A stretch of 64,000 bases of DNA, taken from Pseudooctadecabacter jejudonensis (lineage in GTDB: Bacteria > Pseudomonadota > Alphaproteobacteria > Rhodobacterales > Rhodobacteraceae). Location of the stretch: NCBI RefSeq assembly GCF_900172275.1, contig NZ_FWFT01000001.1, positions 930,001-994,000 on the forward strand. Direction: 5' to 3'. The notes under the pieces were generated by a model. It had not been told where the DNA came from. It saw nothing but the letters and a program-made list of their open reading frames with translations, and made no database searches. How positions within the stretch are numbered: position 1 is the stretch's first letter; each line of letters opens with the position of its first letter. Below, one piece after another: positions 53,603 to 62,336 of this stretch. A program made the translations under genes and the position numbers.

Positions 53603-54397
53603 TCAGCCGCGCAAACGACCGGCAGCGGCTGTGACACAAAACAACGCCGCCGCTGCCACAATAATCGACGGCCCCGCAGGCGTGCCCACAAACCGCGCCG
53701 CATAAAGCCCCCCGGCAGAGGCCACAATCCCGATGCATGTGGCCCACACCGCCATCGCCTCAGGTCCGCGGGCGATCATGCGGGCGGCGGCGGCAGGGAT
53801 GATCAACATCGCGGTGATCAACAAGGCGCCCACCACCTTGATCGACACCGCAACAACCATCGCCACCAGCAACGTCAAAAACAGCCGGTCGCGCGCTGGG
53901 TGCAAACCGGCAGCATGGGCCAAATCATTGGACAACACTTCAGCCAACAGCGCCTGCCAGCGCCACGCCAACACCGCCAGAACAACAGCCGCCCCGCCCC
54001 AGATCACGATCAAATCCATGCGCGACACCACCAGAATGTCGCCAAACAAATACGCATCCAGATCAATCCGCGTGCCCGGCATCAAAGACACCGCCACAAG
54101 CCCCAGCGCCAGCGCCCCGTGGGACAACACGCCGAGCAGGCTGTCCGGCGTGATCGTCGCCCCCGACAATGACCCCACCAACAGCCCCATGGCCAGCGCC
54201 ACAATCAGCACGCCCAAGGGCACCGAAATGGAAAACATCAACGCCAGCGCCACACCCAAGATTGCCGCATGGGCCGTCGCATCCCCGAAATAGGCCATGC
54301 GCCGCCAAACGATAAAACACCCCAAGGCCCCGCAGGCCAGCGCCGTGCCCACGCCCGCCAGCAGCGCGCGCACCATAAAATCATCCAATAGGCTCAA
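53603..54397 (-). CDS. znuB: zinc ABC transporter permease
   Basis: 264 residues, eight or nine membrane helices of the ABC-3 (ZnuB/MntB) family. CFIVWRRMAYFGDATAHAAILGVAL near the N-terminus (RRMAYFGDATAHA) and VVGALLITAMLIIPAAAARMIA (the coupling helix region) are family signatures. Forms the membrane channel with ZnuC and ZnuA. Its ATG overlaps the znuC stop (ATGA). The zinc assignment rests on the Zur-linked context. Confidence 0.94.
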   Translation of the reverse strand: MSLLDDFMVRALLAGVGTALACGALGCFIVWRRMAYFGDATAHAAILGVALALMFSISVPLGVLIVALAMGLLVGSLSGATITPDSLLGVLSHGALALGLVAVSLMPGTRIDLDAYLFGDILVVSRMDLIVIWGGAAVVLAVLAWRWQALLAEVLSNDLAHAAGLHPARDRLFLTLLVAMVVAVSIKVVGALLITAMLIIPAAAARMIARGPEAMAVWATCIGIVASAGGLYAARFVGTPAGPSIIVAAAALFCVTAAAGRLRG

Positions 54398-55161
54398 GAG
54401 ACGGGGTCTTCCGCTGAAAGGACCGATGCAGGATCATGGTCACAGCCATGCTCATGATGATCGTGATTATGTTCGTGCCGGTAAAGGGCCAAGGCGCCCC
54501 CCGTGCCCGTGCCAAACAACTCCCGATAGGCGGGGGCGGCGGTGACAACCTCAGGCGTGCCTTCGCAGCAGATGTGGCCGTTCATGCAAATGACGCGGTC
54601 TGTGGCAGACATCACTACGTGCAATTCATGGCTGACCATCAACACAGCACAGCCCAATTCATCGCGCAGCGCCTCAATCAGGCGGTAAAACGCGGCAGAG
54701 GCTGGCTGATCAAGGCCCTGCGTCGGCTCATCCAACACCAGCACCTGTGGCCTGTTCAAAATCGCCCGCGCCAAAAGCACCCTCTGCAACTGGCCCCCCG
54801 ACAGTCCAGCCAATTGACGTTTCTCCAGATGATCCACGCCAGTGCGGGCCAGCGCCTCACGCGCTTTGGCCGTGGGCACCCGTTTGGGCAGGTTCAAAAA
54901 CCGTCGCACGGTCAAAGGCAACGTGGGATCGATATGCAGCTTTTGTGGCACATAGCCGACCCGCAACCCCTCAGCCGCCTTGATCGTCCCACCATCCACC
55001 GGAACGGCCCCGATCAACGCGCGCAGCAAGGTCGATTTGCCGGACCCGTTGGGGCCGACAATCGTGACGATTTCCCCTGCCTCAAGCGTCACATTCACAC
55101 CCTGCACCGCATGGGTCGCCCCATGGCGCACATCAATATGGGTGGCTTGGATCAAACTCAT
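54394..55161 (-). CDS. znuC: zinc ABC transporter ATP-binding protein
   Basis: 255 residues. Walker A GPNGSGKSTLL, signature LSGGQLQRVLLARA, Walker B VLVLDEPTQGLD and the switch SHELHVV are all intact. The C-terminal ~25 residues are His/Asp-rich (HEHNHDHHEHGCDHD), as is common in ZnuC, and may sense or buffer zinc. Energises ZnuB. Follows zur by 10 bases on the same strand. Confidence 0.95.
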   Translation of the reverse strand: MSLIQATHIDVRHGATHAVQGVNVTLEAGEIVTIVGPNGSGKSTLLRALIGAVPVDGGTIKAAEGLRVGYVPQKLHIDPTLPLTVRRFLNLPKRVPTAKAREALARTGVDHLEKRQLAGLSGGQLQRVLLARAILNRPQVLVLDEPTQGLDQPASAAFYRLIEALRDELGCAVLMVSHELHVVMSATDRVICMNGHICCEGTPEVVTAAPAYRELFGTGTGGALALYRHEHNHDHHEHGCDHDPASVLSAEDPVS

Positions 55162-55171
55162 TTCGGCAAAC

Positions 55172-55645
55172 TCATGCGGGATCCTGACAGGCCGGGCAGA
55201 CGCCCGTGGCCTCTACCACCGTGCGGTCAATCTGAAAACCAGTGGCTGAGGCCGCAGGGCTCATCGCGTCGCCCGCCTCCCCTTCGGCCACAATGCCACA
55301 CCTGTTGCAAATCAAAAACGCAGGGTCATGCACTTCGTCAGGGCGCGCACAGGCCACAAAGGCGTTCAACCGTTCGATCCGGTGCGCCAAACCGGCCTCA
55401 ACCAGAAACGTCAACGCGCGGTAAGCGACGGGGGGTTTTGATCCGAACCCTTCCGCATCCAGCCGCGCCAGAACATCATAGGCCCCCAAGGCCTCATGCG
55501 CCTCTAACAAGATCTCAAGCGTGCGGCGACGCACAGGGGTCAGCCGCAGGTTTTGCGCCGCACAGGCCGCATCCGCTGCACTTAACGCAGTCGCAACACA
55601 TTGGTCATGATCATGGTCATGAAAACTGGAAGGCTGATCAGCCAT
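55172..55645 (-). CDS. zur: zinc uptake regulator Zur (Fur family)
   Basis: 157 residues. N-terminal His-rich start (SSFHDHDHDQC), winged-helix DNA-binding domain (RLTPVRRRTLEILLEAHEALGAYDVL), then the dimerisation part with the structural zinc pairs CNRCG and CPACQ. Zn-loaded Zur represses zinc uptake genes. Divergent from znuA with an operator in the 90-bp gap, so zur-znuC-znuB and znuA form one autoregulated unit. Confidence 0.94.
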   Translation of the reverse strand: MADQPSSFHDHDHDQCVATALSAADAACAAQNLRLTPVRRRTLEILLEAHEALGAYDVLARLDAEGFGSKPPVAYRALTFLVEAGLAHRIERLNAFVACARPDEVHDPAFLICNRCGIVAEGEAGDAMSPAASATGFQIDRTVVEATGVCPACQDPA

Positions 55646-55679
55646 CGGAATACGTCCGCCCTTCGAAAGAGGAGTTGTA

Positions 55680-55691
55680 ATGTTATAACAT
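55680..55691. promoter_or_regulatory. Zur operator between zur and znuA
   Basis: ATGTTATAACAT, a perfect 12-bp palindrome within a longer imperfect A/T-rich dyad, 34 bp before the zur start and 44 bp before znuA. The core TGTTATAACA is the known alphaproteobacterial Zur box. It is well placed to repress both divergent promoters. Confidence 0.85.
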
Positions 55692-55735
55692 ATCTATTAT
55701 GCCATCCCACGAACACGCCGACAAGGAAGAATCCC

Positions 55736-56830
55736 ATGCGCCTCCCCCTCGCCGCCACCCTGACCGCCCTGCCAGTCTTTGCCTATGCCGAACCGCCCAA
55801 AGTCGTGACAGACATCGCGCCTGTGCACTCCCTCGTGGCGCAGGTCATGGCGGGTGTGGGCGACCCGGATGTGTTGGTCGCAGGTGGCGCCTCTCCGCAC
55901 GATTTCCAGTTTGGCTTTGATCAGGCCGCAAGTTTGCAAAACGCCGATCTGGTGATCTGGGTCGGCCCTGCCCTGACCCCATGGCTGGATGAGGCCGTGT
56001 CGACCTTGGGCGGCGACGTCAGCCAGCTGGTCCTGCTGGAGGCCGAAGGGTGGGAGCCCTTGATGCTCCGCACAGACGCCGCCTTCGATGACGGGCACGA
56101 CCACGGGTCGCACGGCCACGGACATGATGACCACGATGAGCATAGCGAGCACGGGCATGACGATCACGGGCATGACGATCATGAAGAAAAGCATGATCAC
56201 GATGAGCATGATCACGGGGACCATGACGAGCACGAAGAACACGGGGACCACGACGATCACGGCCACGAAGACCATGACGATCACGCCCACGAAGACGATC
56301 ACAAAGACGAAGCCCGCGTGGATCCCCATGCCTGGCTTGACCCACAAGTCGCTCAAGATTGGGTCGTGATCATCGCCGAAGACCTCGCCGCGATCGATCC
56401 CGAAAACGCAGCCCTCTACGGTGCAAACGCCGTCGCCGCAGTGGCCGACCTGCAAGCCCTTGAGGCTGAGATCACAGCGACGCTGGCCGACGTCCCGGCC
56501 GGTTCGCTTGTCGTGCCCCACGACGCCTACCAGTACTTTGGCGCACGCTTTGATCGCCCCGCACTGGCCGCCATCGCCCTCGACGACGCCTCAATCCCGG
56601 GCCCCGACCGGATCGCGGAACTGCAGGACAGGGTCACCGCTGATGATGTCGATTGCGTGCTCTCCGACAACCAGACGCGGGCCGAATGGTCCGACCTGAT
56701 CCGCGAAAACACCGACGCGGGCACCGCCGTAGCCGATCCCATGGGTGGCGCGTTTGAGGTGGGCCCCGCCCACTACCGCGCAACCCTGACAGCCCTCGCC
56801 GCCTCCTACGCGGCCTGCTTAAACGAGTGA
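55736..56830 (+). CDS. znuA: zinc ABC transporter substrate-binding protein
   Basis: 364 residues from MRLPLAATLTALPVFAYA (signal peptide, cleaved after YA). Zinc ligands expected in the A-1 family: VHSLVAQV (His), the acidic/His-rich loop at ~117-193 (alternating His-Asp-Glu, about 40 His), then RVDPHAWLDPQ and PHDAYQYFGARF and SDNQTR. The His loop is longer than in most ZnuA and may store or capture zinc. RBS AAGGAAGA. The upstream in-frame ATGs lie inside the Zur box and zur, so were rejected. Confidence 0.95.
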   Translation: MRLPLAATLTALPVFAYAEPPKVVTDIAPVHSLVAQVMAGVGDPDVLVAGGASPHDFQFGFDQAASLQNADLVIWVGPALTPWLDEAVSTLGGDVSQLVLLEAEGWEPLMLRTDAAFDDGHDHGSHGHGHDDHDEHSEHGHDDHGHDDHEEKHDHDEHDHGDHDEHEEHGDHDDHGHEDHDDHAHEDDHKDEARVDPHAWLDPQVAQDWVVIIAEDLAAIDPENAALYGANAVAAVADLQALEAEITATLADVPAGSLVVPHDAYQYFGARFDRPALAAIALDDASIPGPDRIAELQDRVTADDVDCVLSDNQTRAEWSDLIRENTDAGTAVADPMGGAFEVGPAHYRATLTALAASYAACLNE

Positions 56831-56875
56831 TCGAAACGCGGGCCGTTCAACCCGCAAGGCTTGCGGCCCCGTTTC

Positions 56876-57991
56876 CTACGCCAATGACTTGGCAAACAGA
56901 TGCAGGCGGTGCATCCGCGTGCTGCCCGCCTTCTCCGCCTGCGCCAGGCTCATGGGGTTCACATCCGCAACCCATGTGTTGCCCACCGATGTGTATCCGG
57001 CGGCCTTGGCGCGTGTCAGCACATGATCCAGAATAACCGGATTGACCCCGCGCCCCTGAAGATGCGGCATGACGCCCGCAAAGATCAGCACCGCCCGCGT
57101 GTTGCTCCTGCGATGGCGCAGAAAATGCCACGGCGTGGACAGCCCGAGGCGAGACCGGATGCGCCGCAAAAACGGGTTCATATCCGGCACACAAATCACA
57201 CAGCCCGCCGGCGCGCCCTTATGATGCAAAACCGCCGAGATGCGCTTGTCCATGACCCACTTCATGTCCTTGGCCTGAAAATGAAATTCCTCCGCGCTCA
57301 CCGGCACAAACATCGGATTGTCTGCAAAGGACGCATTCAGGATCAGCCGCGCCTCCTCCAACCGCTGGGCCAGTGTGCGGCGCGTAATTGGCGCAAAGGC
57401 AAACTCCGGATCCTCTGAAATGGCGCGGTTCTTGTCCGACAAACGCACCGACGGGGCCTCTTGCACCCCCCGCACCTCCATCGTGGCCATGGGAAAGGTC
57501 GCAATGTAGCCATTGGCCTCCAAAAGCCGCGCAATATGGGGCGGTGACCAGACCTGATCCAGATACGGCGCATGGTCAAACCCATCCGTCACCACGCCAA
57601 TCTGCTGCATGGCCGTCAGGTTGAAATTGCCCGCAATCTCGCGCAATCCCCGCGCGCGGCACCAGGCCTCAGCCGCCCGCAACAGCGCAGCCGCAACCGC
57701 ATGGTCATCGACACAATCGAAATATCCGAAATACCCGCGCGACACCTCATGCAACCTGTTTGACGCCCCATGCACATGGGCCGTAATCCGCCCCAAGACG
57801 CGGGCCCCGCGATGGGCCGTGAAATAGGTCAACGCCCCGTCCCCGGCACCCGAAATCAGCGGATTGCCGTCCCCCAATAACCGCCGCAGATCCCCCTTCA
57901 GCGGTGACACATAAGGGCTGTCCGCGCCGTAAGCCTCAAATGGTGCCGCAAAAAACGCGTCAAAATCGCCGACCCGTATCTCCACCGTCAC
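56876..57991 (-). CDS. GNAT-like N-acetyltransferase domain protein
   Basis: 371 residues. N-terminal part (MTVEIRVGDFDAFFAAPFEAY, then PLKGDLRRLLG) and a C-terminal GNAT-like region with RAVLIFAGVMPHLQGRGVNPVILDHVL (Q-G-R-G acetyl-CoA loop) and GNTWVADVNPMSLAQAEKAG. ILNASFADNPMFVPVSAEEF lies in the middle. Roseobacter homologues are annotated only as N-acetyltransferases. Substrate unknown; two tandem GNAT folds are possible. Monocistronic. Confidence 0.72.
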   Translation of the reverse strand: MTVEIRVGDFDAFFAAPFEAYGADSPYVSPLKGDLRRLLGDGNPLISGAGDGALTYFTAHRGARVLGRITAHVHGASNRLHEVSRGYFGYFDCVDDHAVAAALLRAAEAWCRARGLREIAGNFNLTAMQQIGVVTDGFDHAPYLDQVWSPPHIARLLEANGYIATFPMATMEVRGVQEAPSVRLSDKNRAISEDPEFAFAPITRRTLAQRLEEARLILNASFADNPMFVPVSAEEFHFQAKDMKWVMDKRISAVLHHKGAPAGCVICVPDMNPFLRRIRSRLGLSTPWHFLRHRRSNTRAVLIFAGVMPHLQGRGVNPVILDHVLTRAKAAGYTSVGNTWVADVNPMSLAQAEKAGSTRMHRLHLFAKSLA

Positions 57992-58072
57992 GCCACACCT
58001 CCTGCCTCACCCGACAGTACGCACCCCAGCTGACGCGTCCACACCAATCCAACGCCGCCGATCAACGACCCT

Positions 58073-58095
58073 GTTTCGCTGTTTCAAAAATATGC
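58073..58095 (-). repeat. Family C box with GC-rich hairpins
   Basis: On the minus strand GCATATTTTTGAAACAGCGA (continuing AAC), as at 38112. It sits in the 216-bp gap 57992-58207, next to CCGCGCAGCGGCGG and GGGGGACAGCGTCCCCC palindromes. On the minus strand the hairpins follow the MttB-family gene ending at 58208. Confidence 0.75.
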
Positions 58096-58207
58096 CAGGG
58101 GGACGCCGCGCAGCGGCGGGGGGACAGCGTCCCCCTCCCTCTTCCCTCTCATGCCGGATCGGTTTTCGAAGAAAACCGATCCCCCCGCCCGCCGCAGGCG
58201 CAAATTC

Positions 58208-59767
58208 TCAGAAATCGGTGGGCGCGCCGCCCTCGGCCTTCCGGCGCGCCACAAAATCCTCCAGCTCTGATCGGATCGCAGCATCCATCGGCGGCTCTTC
58301 GAAATTGGCGATGATGTCCTTGAACATGTGATGGGCGCGTTCAGCGGTCCATGTGCCACCCGCGACCTCCCAGGCCTCAAAGTTCCGCCAATCCGACACA
58401 AACGGCGAATAGAACGCACTCTCGTAGCGCTCTTGCGTGTGTTCAATGCCAAAGAAATGCCCGTTGGGGCCCACTTCCTTGATCGCATCAATGGCAATAT
58501 CGCCAGGGCTCGTCGCGCTGATGGCAGGCTCCATATACCGCTGGATCATCTGCAACACTTCGCAATCCATGATGAACTTCTCAGGGCTGGCGATCAGCCC
58601 GCCCTCCAACCAACCGGCCGCATGATACACCATGTTGGTGCCCGATTGCACCGCCGCCCACAGGCTGTTCGAGGTCTCCCACATGGCCTGCCCGTCAGGC
58701 ACATTGGCCGCGCACACGCCAGAGGACCGCATGGGCAATCCGTAAAACCGCGCCATCTGGCCGGTCATCTGTGTGGCGCGCATATATTCCGGCGTCCCAA
58801 AGGCAGGTGCGCCGGATTTCATGTCGACGTTGCTGGTGAACGTGCCGATCACACAGGGCGCGCCAGGGCGCACGTATTGAAACAGCGCAATCGCCGACAG
58901 CGCCTCGGCAATCGACAAGGTCACAGCCCCCGACATGGTCACCGGCGCCATGGCCCCCGCCAAGGTAAAGGGCGTCACAACCACCGCCTGCCCCCGCCGC
59001 ACACAGCGCAAACAGCCGTCAATCATCGGCACGTCGTGTTTGAGCGGAGAGGTCGAGTTGATGTTGGTGTACATCCGCGGCGCCGCCTCGAAGTCCTCAT
59101 CGCTCAGCCCGCCCGCGATGCGCACCATCTCCATCACATCCTCAACCCGCTCCTTGCCCAGCGAATAGGCGTGTCCAACCTTGTCGGTCAGGGTCATCTT
59201 GTCGAAGACCACATCCAGATGCCGGACAGAGGCATGCACATCCACCGGCTCCACCGGATAGCCGCCCGCAAAGTGGATACAGTTGAAATATTGGGTCAGC
59301 CGCAAAAGATCCGCACACTGCTTCCGGTTGCCCGCCACCTTTTTGCCGATCTCAAGGTCATAATAATTGGGCGGAGACGACACATTCCCGAACAGGATAT
59401 GACCCCCGCCCAGCGTGATCGTCTTGTCTGGGTTGCGCGGAATTATGTCAAATTGTGCGGGCGCTTGCCCGATCATCTCCATCACCCAATCGCGGCCCAT
59501 CTTCACATTTGTTCCGTCGACGGTACAGCCGGCCTGCTTGAACAGGGCAATCGCCTCTTCGTTCAGAAACTCGATGCCGATCTCTTCCAACACCCGCATC
59601 GCGCCATCATGGATGGCCTGCACGCCGCCTTCGTCCAACGGCTCCGTCGGGCGGTCGGTGTTGACGGGCACCCGCCACGGCATCTGGTTGATGCCGGCCG
59701 TCTGACGTTTTGCGGTGTTGGCAGCGCGCCCGCCAGAGCGGCGGCGTTTGGGGCTGGGTTGGGACAT
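58208..59767 (-). CDS. trimethylamine methyltransferase (MttB) family protein
   Basis: 519 residues from MSQPSPKRRRSGGRA. TIM-barrel MttB superfamily: IHDGAMRVLEEIGIEFLN, TLGGGHILFGNVSSPPNYYD, IFTSNVDMKSGAPAFGTPEY-like GTFTSNVDMKSGAPAFGTPE, and MWETSNSLWAAVQSG. No internal TAG, so it lacks pyrrolysine and belongs to the non-Pyl branch that demethylates quaternary amines such as glycine betaine. The corrinoid protein and activase usually needed are not adjacent. Roseobacters carry several such orphans. Substrate uncertain. Confidence 0.85.
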   Translation of the reverse strand: MSQPSPKRRRSGGRAANTAKRQTAGINQMPWRVPVNTDRPTEPLDEGGVQAIHDGAMRVLEEIGIEFLNEEAIALFKQAGCTVDGTNVKMGRDWVMEMIGQAPAQFDIIPRNPDKTITLGGGHILFGNVSSPPNYYDLEIGKKVAGNRKQCADLLRLTQYFNCIHFAGGYPVEPVDVHASVRHLDVVFDKMTLTDKVGHAYSLGKERVEDVMEMVRIAGGLSDEDFEAAPRMYTNINSTSPLKHDVPMIDGCLRCVRRGQAVVVTPFTLAGAMAPVTMSGAVTLSIAEALSAIALFQYVRPGAPCVIGTFTSNVDMKSGAPAFGTPEYMRATQMTGQMARFYGLPMRSSGVCAANVPDGQAMWETSNSLWAAVQSGTNMVYHAAGWLEGGLIASPEKFIMDCEVLQMIQRYMEPAISATSPGDIAIDAIKEVGPNGHFFGIEHTQERYESAFYSPFVSDWRNFEAWEVAGGTWTAERAHHMFKDIIANFEEPPMDAAIRSELEDFVARRKAEGGAPTDF

Positions 59768-59864
59768 CCATCTGACCTTTCGACTTTTGTCCAAGGTGAC
59801 AGCACCCCGTCGGCGCGCCCTGCAAACTGCGACATCTTTTGTCGCAAACCGCGTGCGATGGGCT

Positions 59865-60563
59865 TCAGACGCCCAACCAGTCGGGCAAATCCGCAATCGA
59901 CGGCAGGACCACGTCGGCAAAAGGCGCCAGATCCCCCCGGCCAGCGATCCCCGTCAGGACGGCAACACAGGTCATCCCCGCCGCGCGGCCTGCGTCCAGA
60001 TCATGGGTGCTGTCGCCGACCATTACGCAATGCGCAGGGTCCAGCCCCACAGCCTCGCAGAACGCCAGCAACTGGCCCGGCGCGGGTTTGCCCCCAAACC
60101 CGCTGTCGGACCCAGCCACAAAATCGAAACGGTCCAAGACACCGGCCGCCGCCAGATGCGCCCGCGCGGGGGCCTCGCCGTCGTTCGTGGCCACCCCCAA
60201 AGACACCCCTGCATGTTTCAGCCTTTCCAAGAACGGCCCCAACGGGGCCGCCTCGACCTGAGGGGCGGCGGCGGCCATGGCATTCAACCGCGCCAACAAG
60301 ACGTCCACATCGGTTTCCTCCACATAGGGCAACGCCGCCTGCGCAATCTCGCGCGCGGTGCTGGCGATCACCAGCGATGTGGGGGCAAAGCGCAGGGTGT
60401 CCAGATCAAATCCCAACGCCCCCGCAAGGGCCGAACGGCGCGCGCTGTCGCCTCGGGTTTCGGCCTCCAACACCCCCTGCATCCACACAGCCCAGGTTGC
60501 GTTGAAATCAAAAAGGGTCCCGTCTTTGTCGAATACGACCCCGCGGATCTGCCGCGCGCTCAT
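59865..60563 (-). CDS. HAD-family hydrolase, phosphoglycolate phosphatase-like
   Basis: 232 residues. HAD motifs: I in VVFDKDGTLFDF, II in GVATNDGE, III/IV in FGGKPAPGQL and MVGDSTHDLDAGRAAGM. The helical cap lies at ~20-95. It resembles Gph but an exact substrate cannot be assigned. Its ATG overlaps the DUF3572 stop (ATGA), so the pair is co-translated. Confidence 0.88.
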   Translation of the reverse strand: MSARQIRGVVFDKDGTLFDFNATWAVWMQGVLEAETRGDSARRSALAGALGFDLDTLRFAPTSLVIASTAREIAQAALPYVEETDVDVLLARLNAMAAAAPQVEAAPLGPFLERLKHAGVSLGVATNDGEAPARAHLAAAGVLDRFDFVAGSDSGFGGKPAPGQLLAFCEAVGLDPAHCVMVGDSTHDLDAGRAAGMTCVAVLTGIAGRGDLAPFADVVLPSIADLPDWLGV

Positions 60564-60838
60564 GTCCAGTGGACCGCTTCCGCGCCGGGCAAAGCATAAC
60601 GCGCCATTAGGGGATCTTCATACTTTAGGCCCTCAGCGTCGCAAAACGTCATCACCCAAGTGTCATCCATCGTGATAAATTCCAGCACAGACGCCAGGAA
60701 AGCGGGGCTTTCCGCCTGGGCCCTCAAATCCTGCGCTGAGGCCCCTGAAGACCCAAGAAAAACAGGCAAAAGCTCTTCGTTGGTGGACAGCCAAATCAGG
60801 GCTGCAATGGCGATATGTTCGGCACGGTCTGGGGACAT
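60560..60838 (-). CDS. DUF3572 protein
   Basis: 92 residues, helical and acidic, with EHIAIAALIWLSTNEELLPVFLGSSG and FITMDDTWVMTFCDAEGL. This is the alphaproteobacterial DUF3572 family, usually located directly upstream of pleD, as here (divergent, 95-bp gap). Function unknown. Confidence 0.87.
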   Translation of the reverse strand: MSPDRAEHIAIAALIWLSTNEELLPVFLGSSGASAQDLRAQAESPAFLASVLEFITMDDTWVMTFCDAEGLKYEDPLMARYALPGAEAVHWT

Positions 60839-60933
60839 GATTTATGATTACCGATGTGGAAAGGGTTTCTTAACTATTTTAGCGCCAAACTAAGGTTAAT
60901 CGAGATTGGGGGAAAGCTCGGAAGGAAGCAAGA

Positions 60934-62319
60934 ATGGCTGGCGATATTCTTATCGTAGACTGTGTCGCAACAAATCGGATCGTGCTGAAGGTGAAACTTC
61001 TGGCCGCGCAATATCGCGTGCGCCCGTGTGCGTCCGTCTGCGAAGCCCGTACGGAGATGGAAGTTTCTCAGCCCGACCTCGTCATTGTAGACACCAGCAA
61101 AGACTGCGCCGACGCCTTGCAATTTTGCCGCGATATGAAGGCCAACAGCCGCACCGAACTGATCCCCCTGATCGCAACCGGCGGATTTGCGACCCCGCAA
61201 GACCGCGTCAACGCGCTTGAGGCGGGGGCCGACGACATTCTGACAACCCCCTTTGACGATCACATCCTGCAGGCGCGCATCCGCAGCCTGCTGCGCGCCC
61301 GTGATGCACGGCAAGAACTGCACATGCGGGAAGGCACGCGGACGGCCTTGGGCTTTGCGGAGGCCGTGGGCGGATTTTCAGCGCCCTCGCAACTGGTTTT
61401 GGTGTCACCGGCCAGCGAACAACGCACCCTGCACCATCTGCCCGGGATGATGGAAAACGTCCGAGCCCGCGTGGCAGACGTGCACCAGATCATCAGCGGC
61501 AGTCTTGAGGGCGGGACGAACGATCTGTTCGTGCTCGATTTCCGATCCGGGCTGAACGATCACAACACGCTTTACCGCTTGCTGTCCGAACTGCGCAGCC
61601 AATCGGCCACCCGTCATTCCGGCATCCTTGTTTTATTGTCCAATCAACACAATCATGCCGCCGCTATGGCGCTTGATCTTGGCGCCAATGACGTCGTTTT
61701 GTCGGACATCAACATTCTTGAAATCCGCCATCGGTGTTCGGTGTTGCTTCAGGCCAAACACGAGGCAGACGCGTTGCGGCGCACGGTCGAAACCGGCCTG
61801 CAGGCGGCCATTACTGATCCTTTGACCGGCCTGTTCAACCGCCGCTATGCGCTGCCGCATCTGGGCCGTCTGGCCGAGGACAGCACCCGCTCGGGGCGTC
61901 AATTTGCGGTCATGGTGCTTGATATCGATCACTTCAAGGCCATCAACGACACCTATGGCCATGCGGCCGGTGACGACGTCCTCAAACAAGTGGCCCGACG
62001 GCTGCAGGACAATCTGCGCGCCGTTGACCTGCTGGCCCGCATCGGGGGCGAAGAATTTCTGGTGGCAATTCCCGACAGTGATGTGGTGCACGCCCGCACG
62101 GCTGCGGAACGTCTGTGCGCGCTGATTGGCGCCTCCCCCTTCTATGTCATCGGGGGGATACGCATTGATGTGACGGTCTCCGTCGGGGTCAGCCTGAACG
62201 GAAGCCGTGAGCCGGACGTCTTCTGCGACGATCTGGGGGAGCTTGTAAACGCGGCGGATCTGGCCCTGTATCAGGCCAAATTGACCGGGCGCAACAAGGT
62301 CAGTCTCGCGGCGGCTTAG
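60934..62319 (+). CDS. pleD: PleD-like response regulator diguanylate cyclase
   Basis: 461 residues: receiver 1 (~4-120), receiver 2 (~150-275), GGDEF domain (~295-461). The cyclase has intact GGEEF, the metal Asp in VLDIDHFKAIND and an RxxD inhibitory site (RAVD, five residues before GGEEF). Receiver 1 keeps Asp53 but has Cys10 for the second acidic residue and Thr105 for the conserved Lys, so normal phosphorylation is doubtful. Receiver 2 is degenerate as in PleD generally. RBS GGAAGGAAG. Makes c-di-GMP. Confidence 0.92.
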   Translation: MAGDILIVDCVATNRIVLKVKLLAAQYRVRPCASVCEARTEMEVSQPDLVIVDTSKDCADALQFCRDMKANSRTELIPLIATGGFATPQDRVNALEAGADDILTTPFDDHILQARIRSLLRARDARQELHMREGTRTALGFAEAVGGFSAPSQLVLVSPASEQRTLHHLPGMMENVRARVADVHQIISGSLEGGTNDLFVLDFRSGLNDHNTLYRLLSELRSQSATRHSGILVLLSNQHNHAAAMALDLGANDVVLSDINILEIRHRCSVLLQAKHEADALRRTVETGLQAAITDPLTGLFNRRYALPHLGRLAEDSTRSGRQFAVMVLDIDHFKAINDTYGHAAGDDVLKQVARRLQDNLRAVDLLARIGGEEFLVAIPDSDVVHARTAAERLCALIGASPFYVIGGIRIDVTVSVGVSLNGSREPDVFCDDLGELVNAADLALYQAKLTGRNKVSLAAA

Positions 62320-62336
62320 CCGACGATCTGGCGGCC

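Noticed and set aside
56086-56315. Short repeats in znuA as a possible CRISPR-like or satellite array
   Set aside because: The repeats are in frame, encode a His/Asp/Glu loop, and have no constant repeat-spacer pattern.
58328-60505. 725-codon plus-strand frame opposite the MttB and HAD genes
   Set aside because: Spans two recognisable minus-strand genes and their gap; Arg/His/Pro-rich shadow translation.
60839-60933. CtrA sites (TTAA-N7-TTAA) in the pleD promoter
   Set aside because: TTAA and TTAG half sites occur but not at seven-base spacing.
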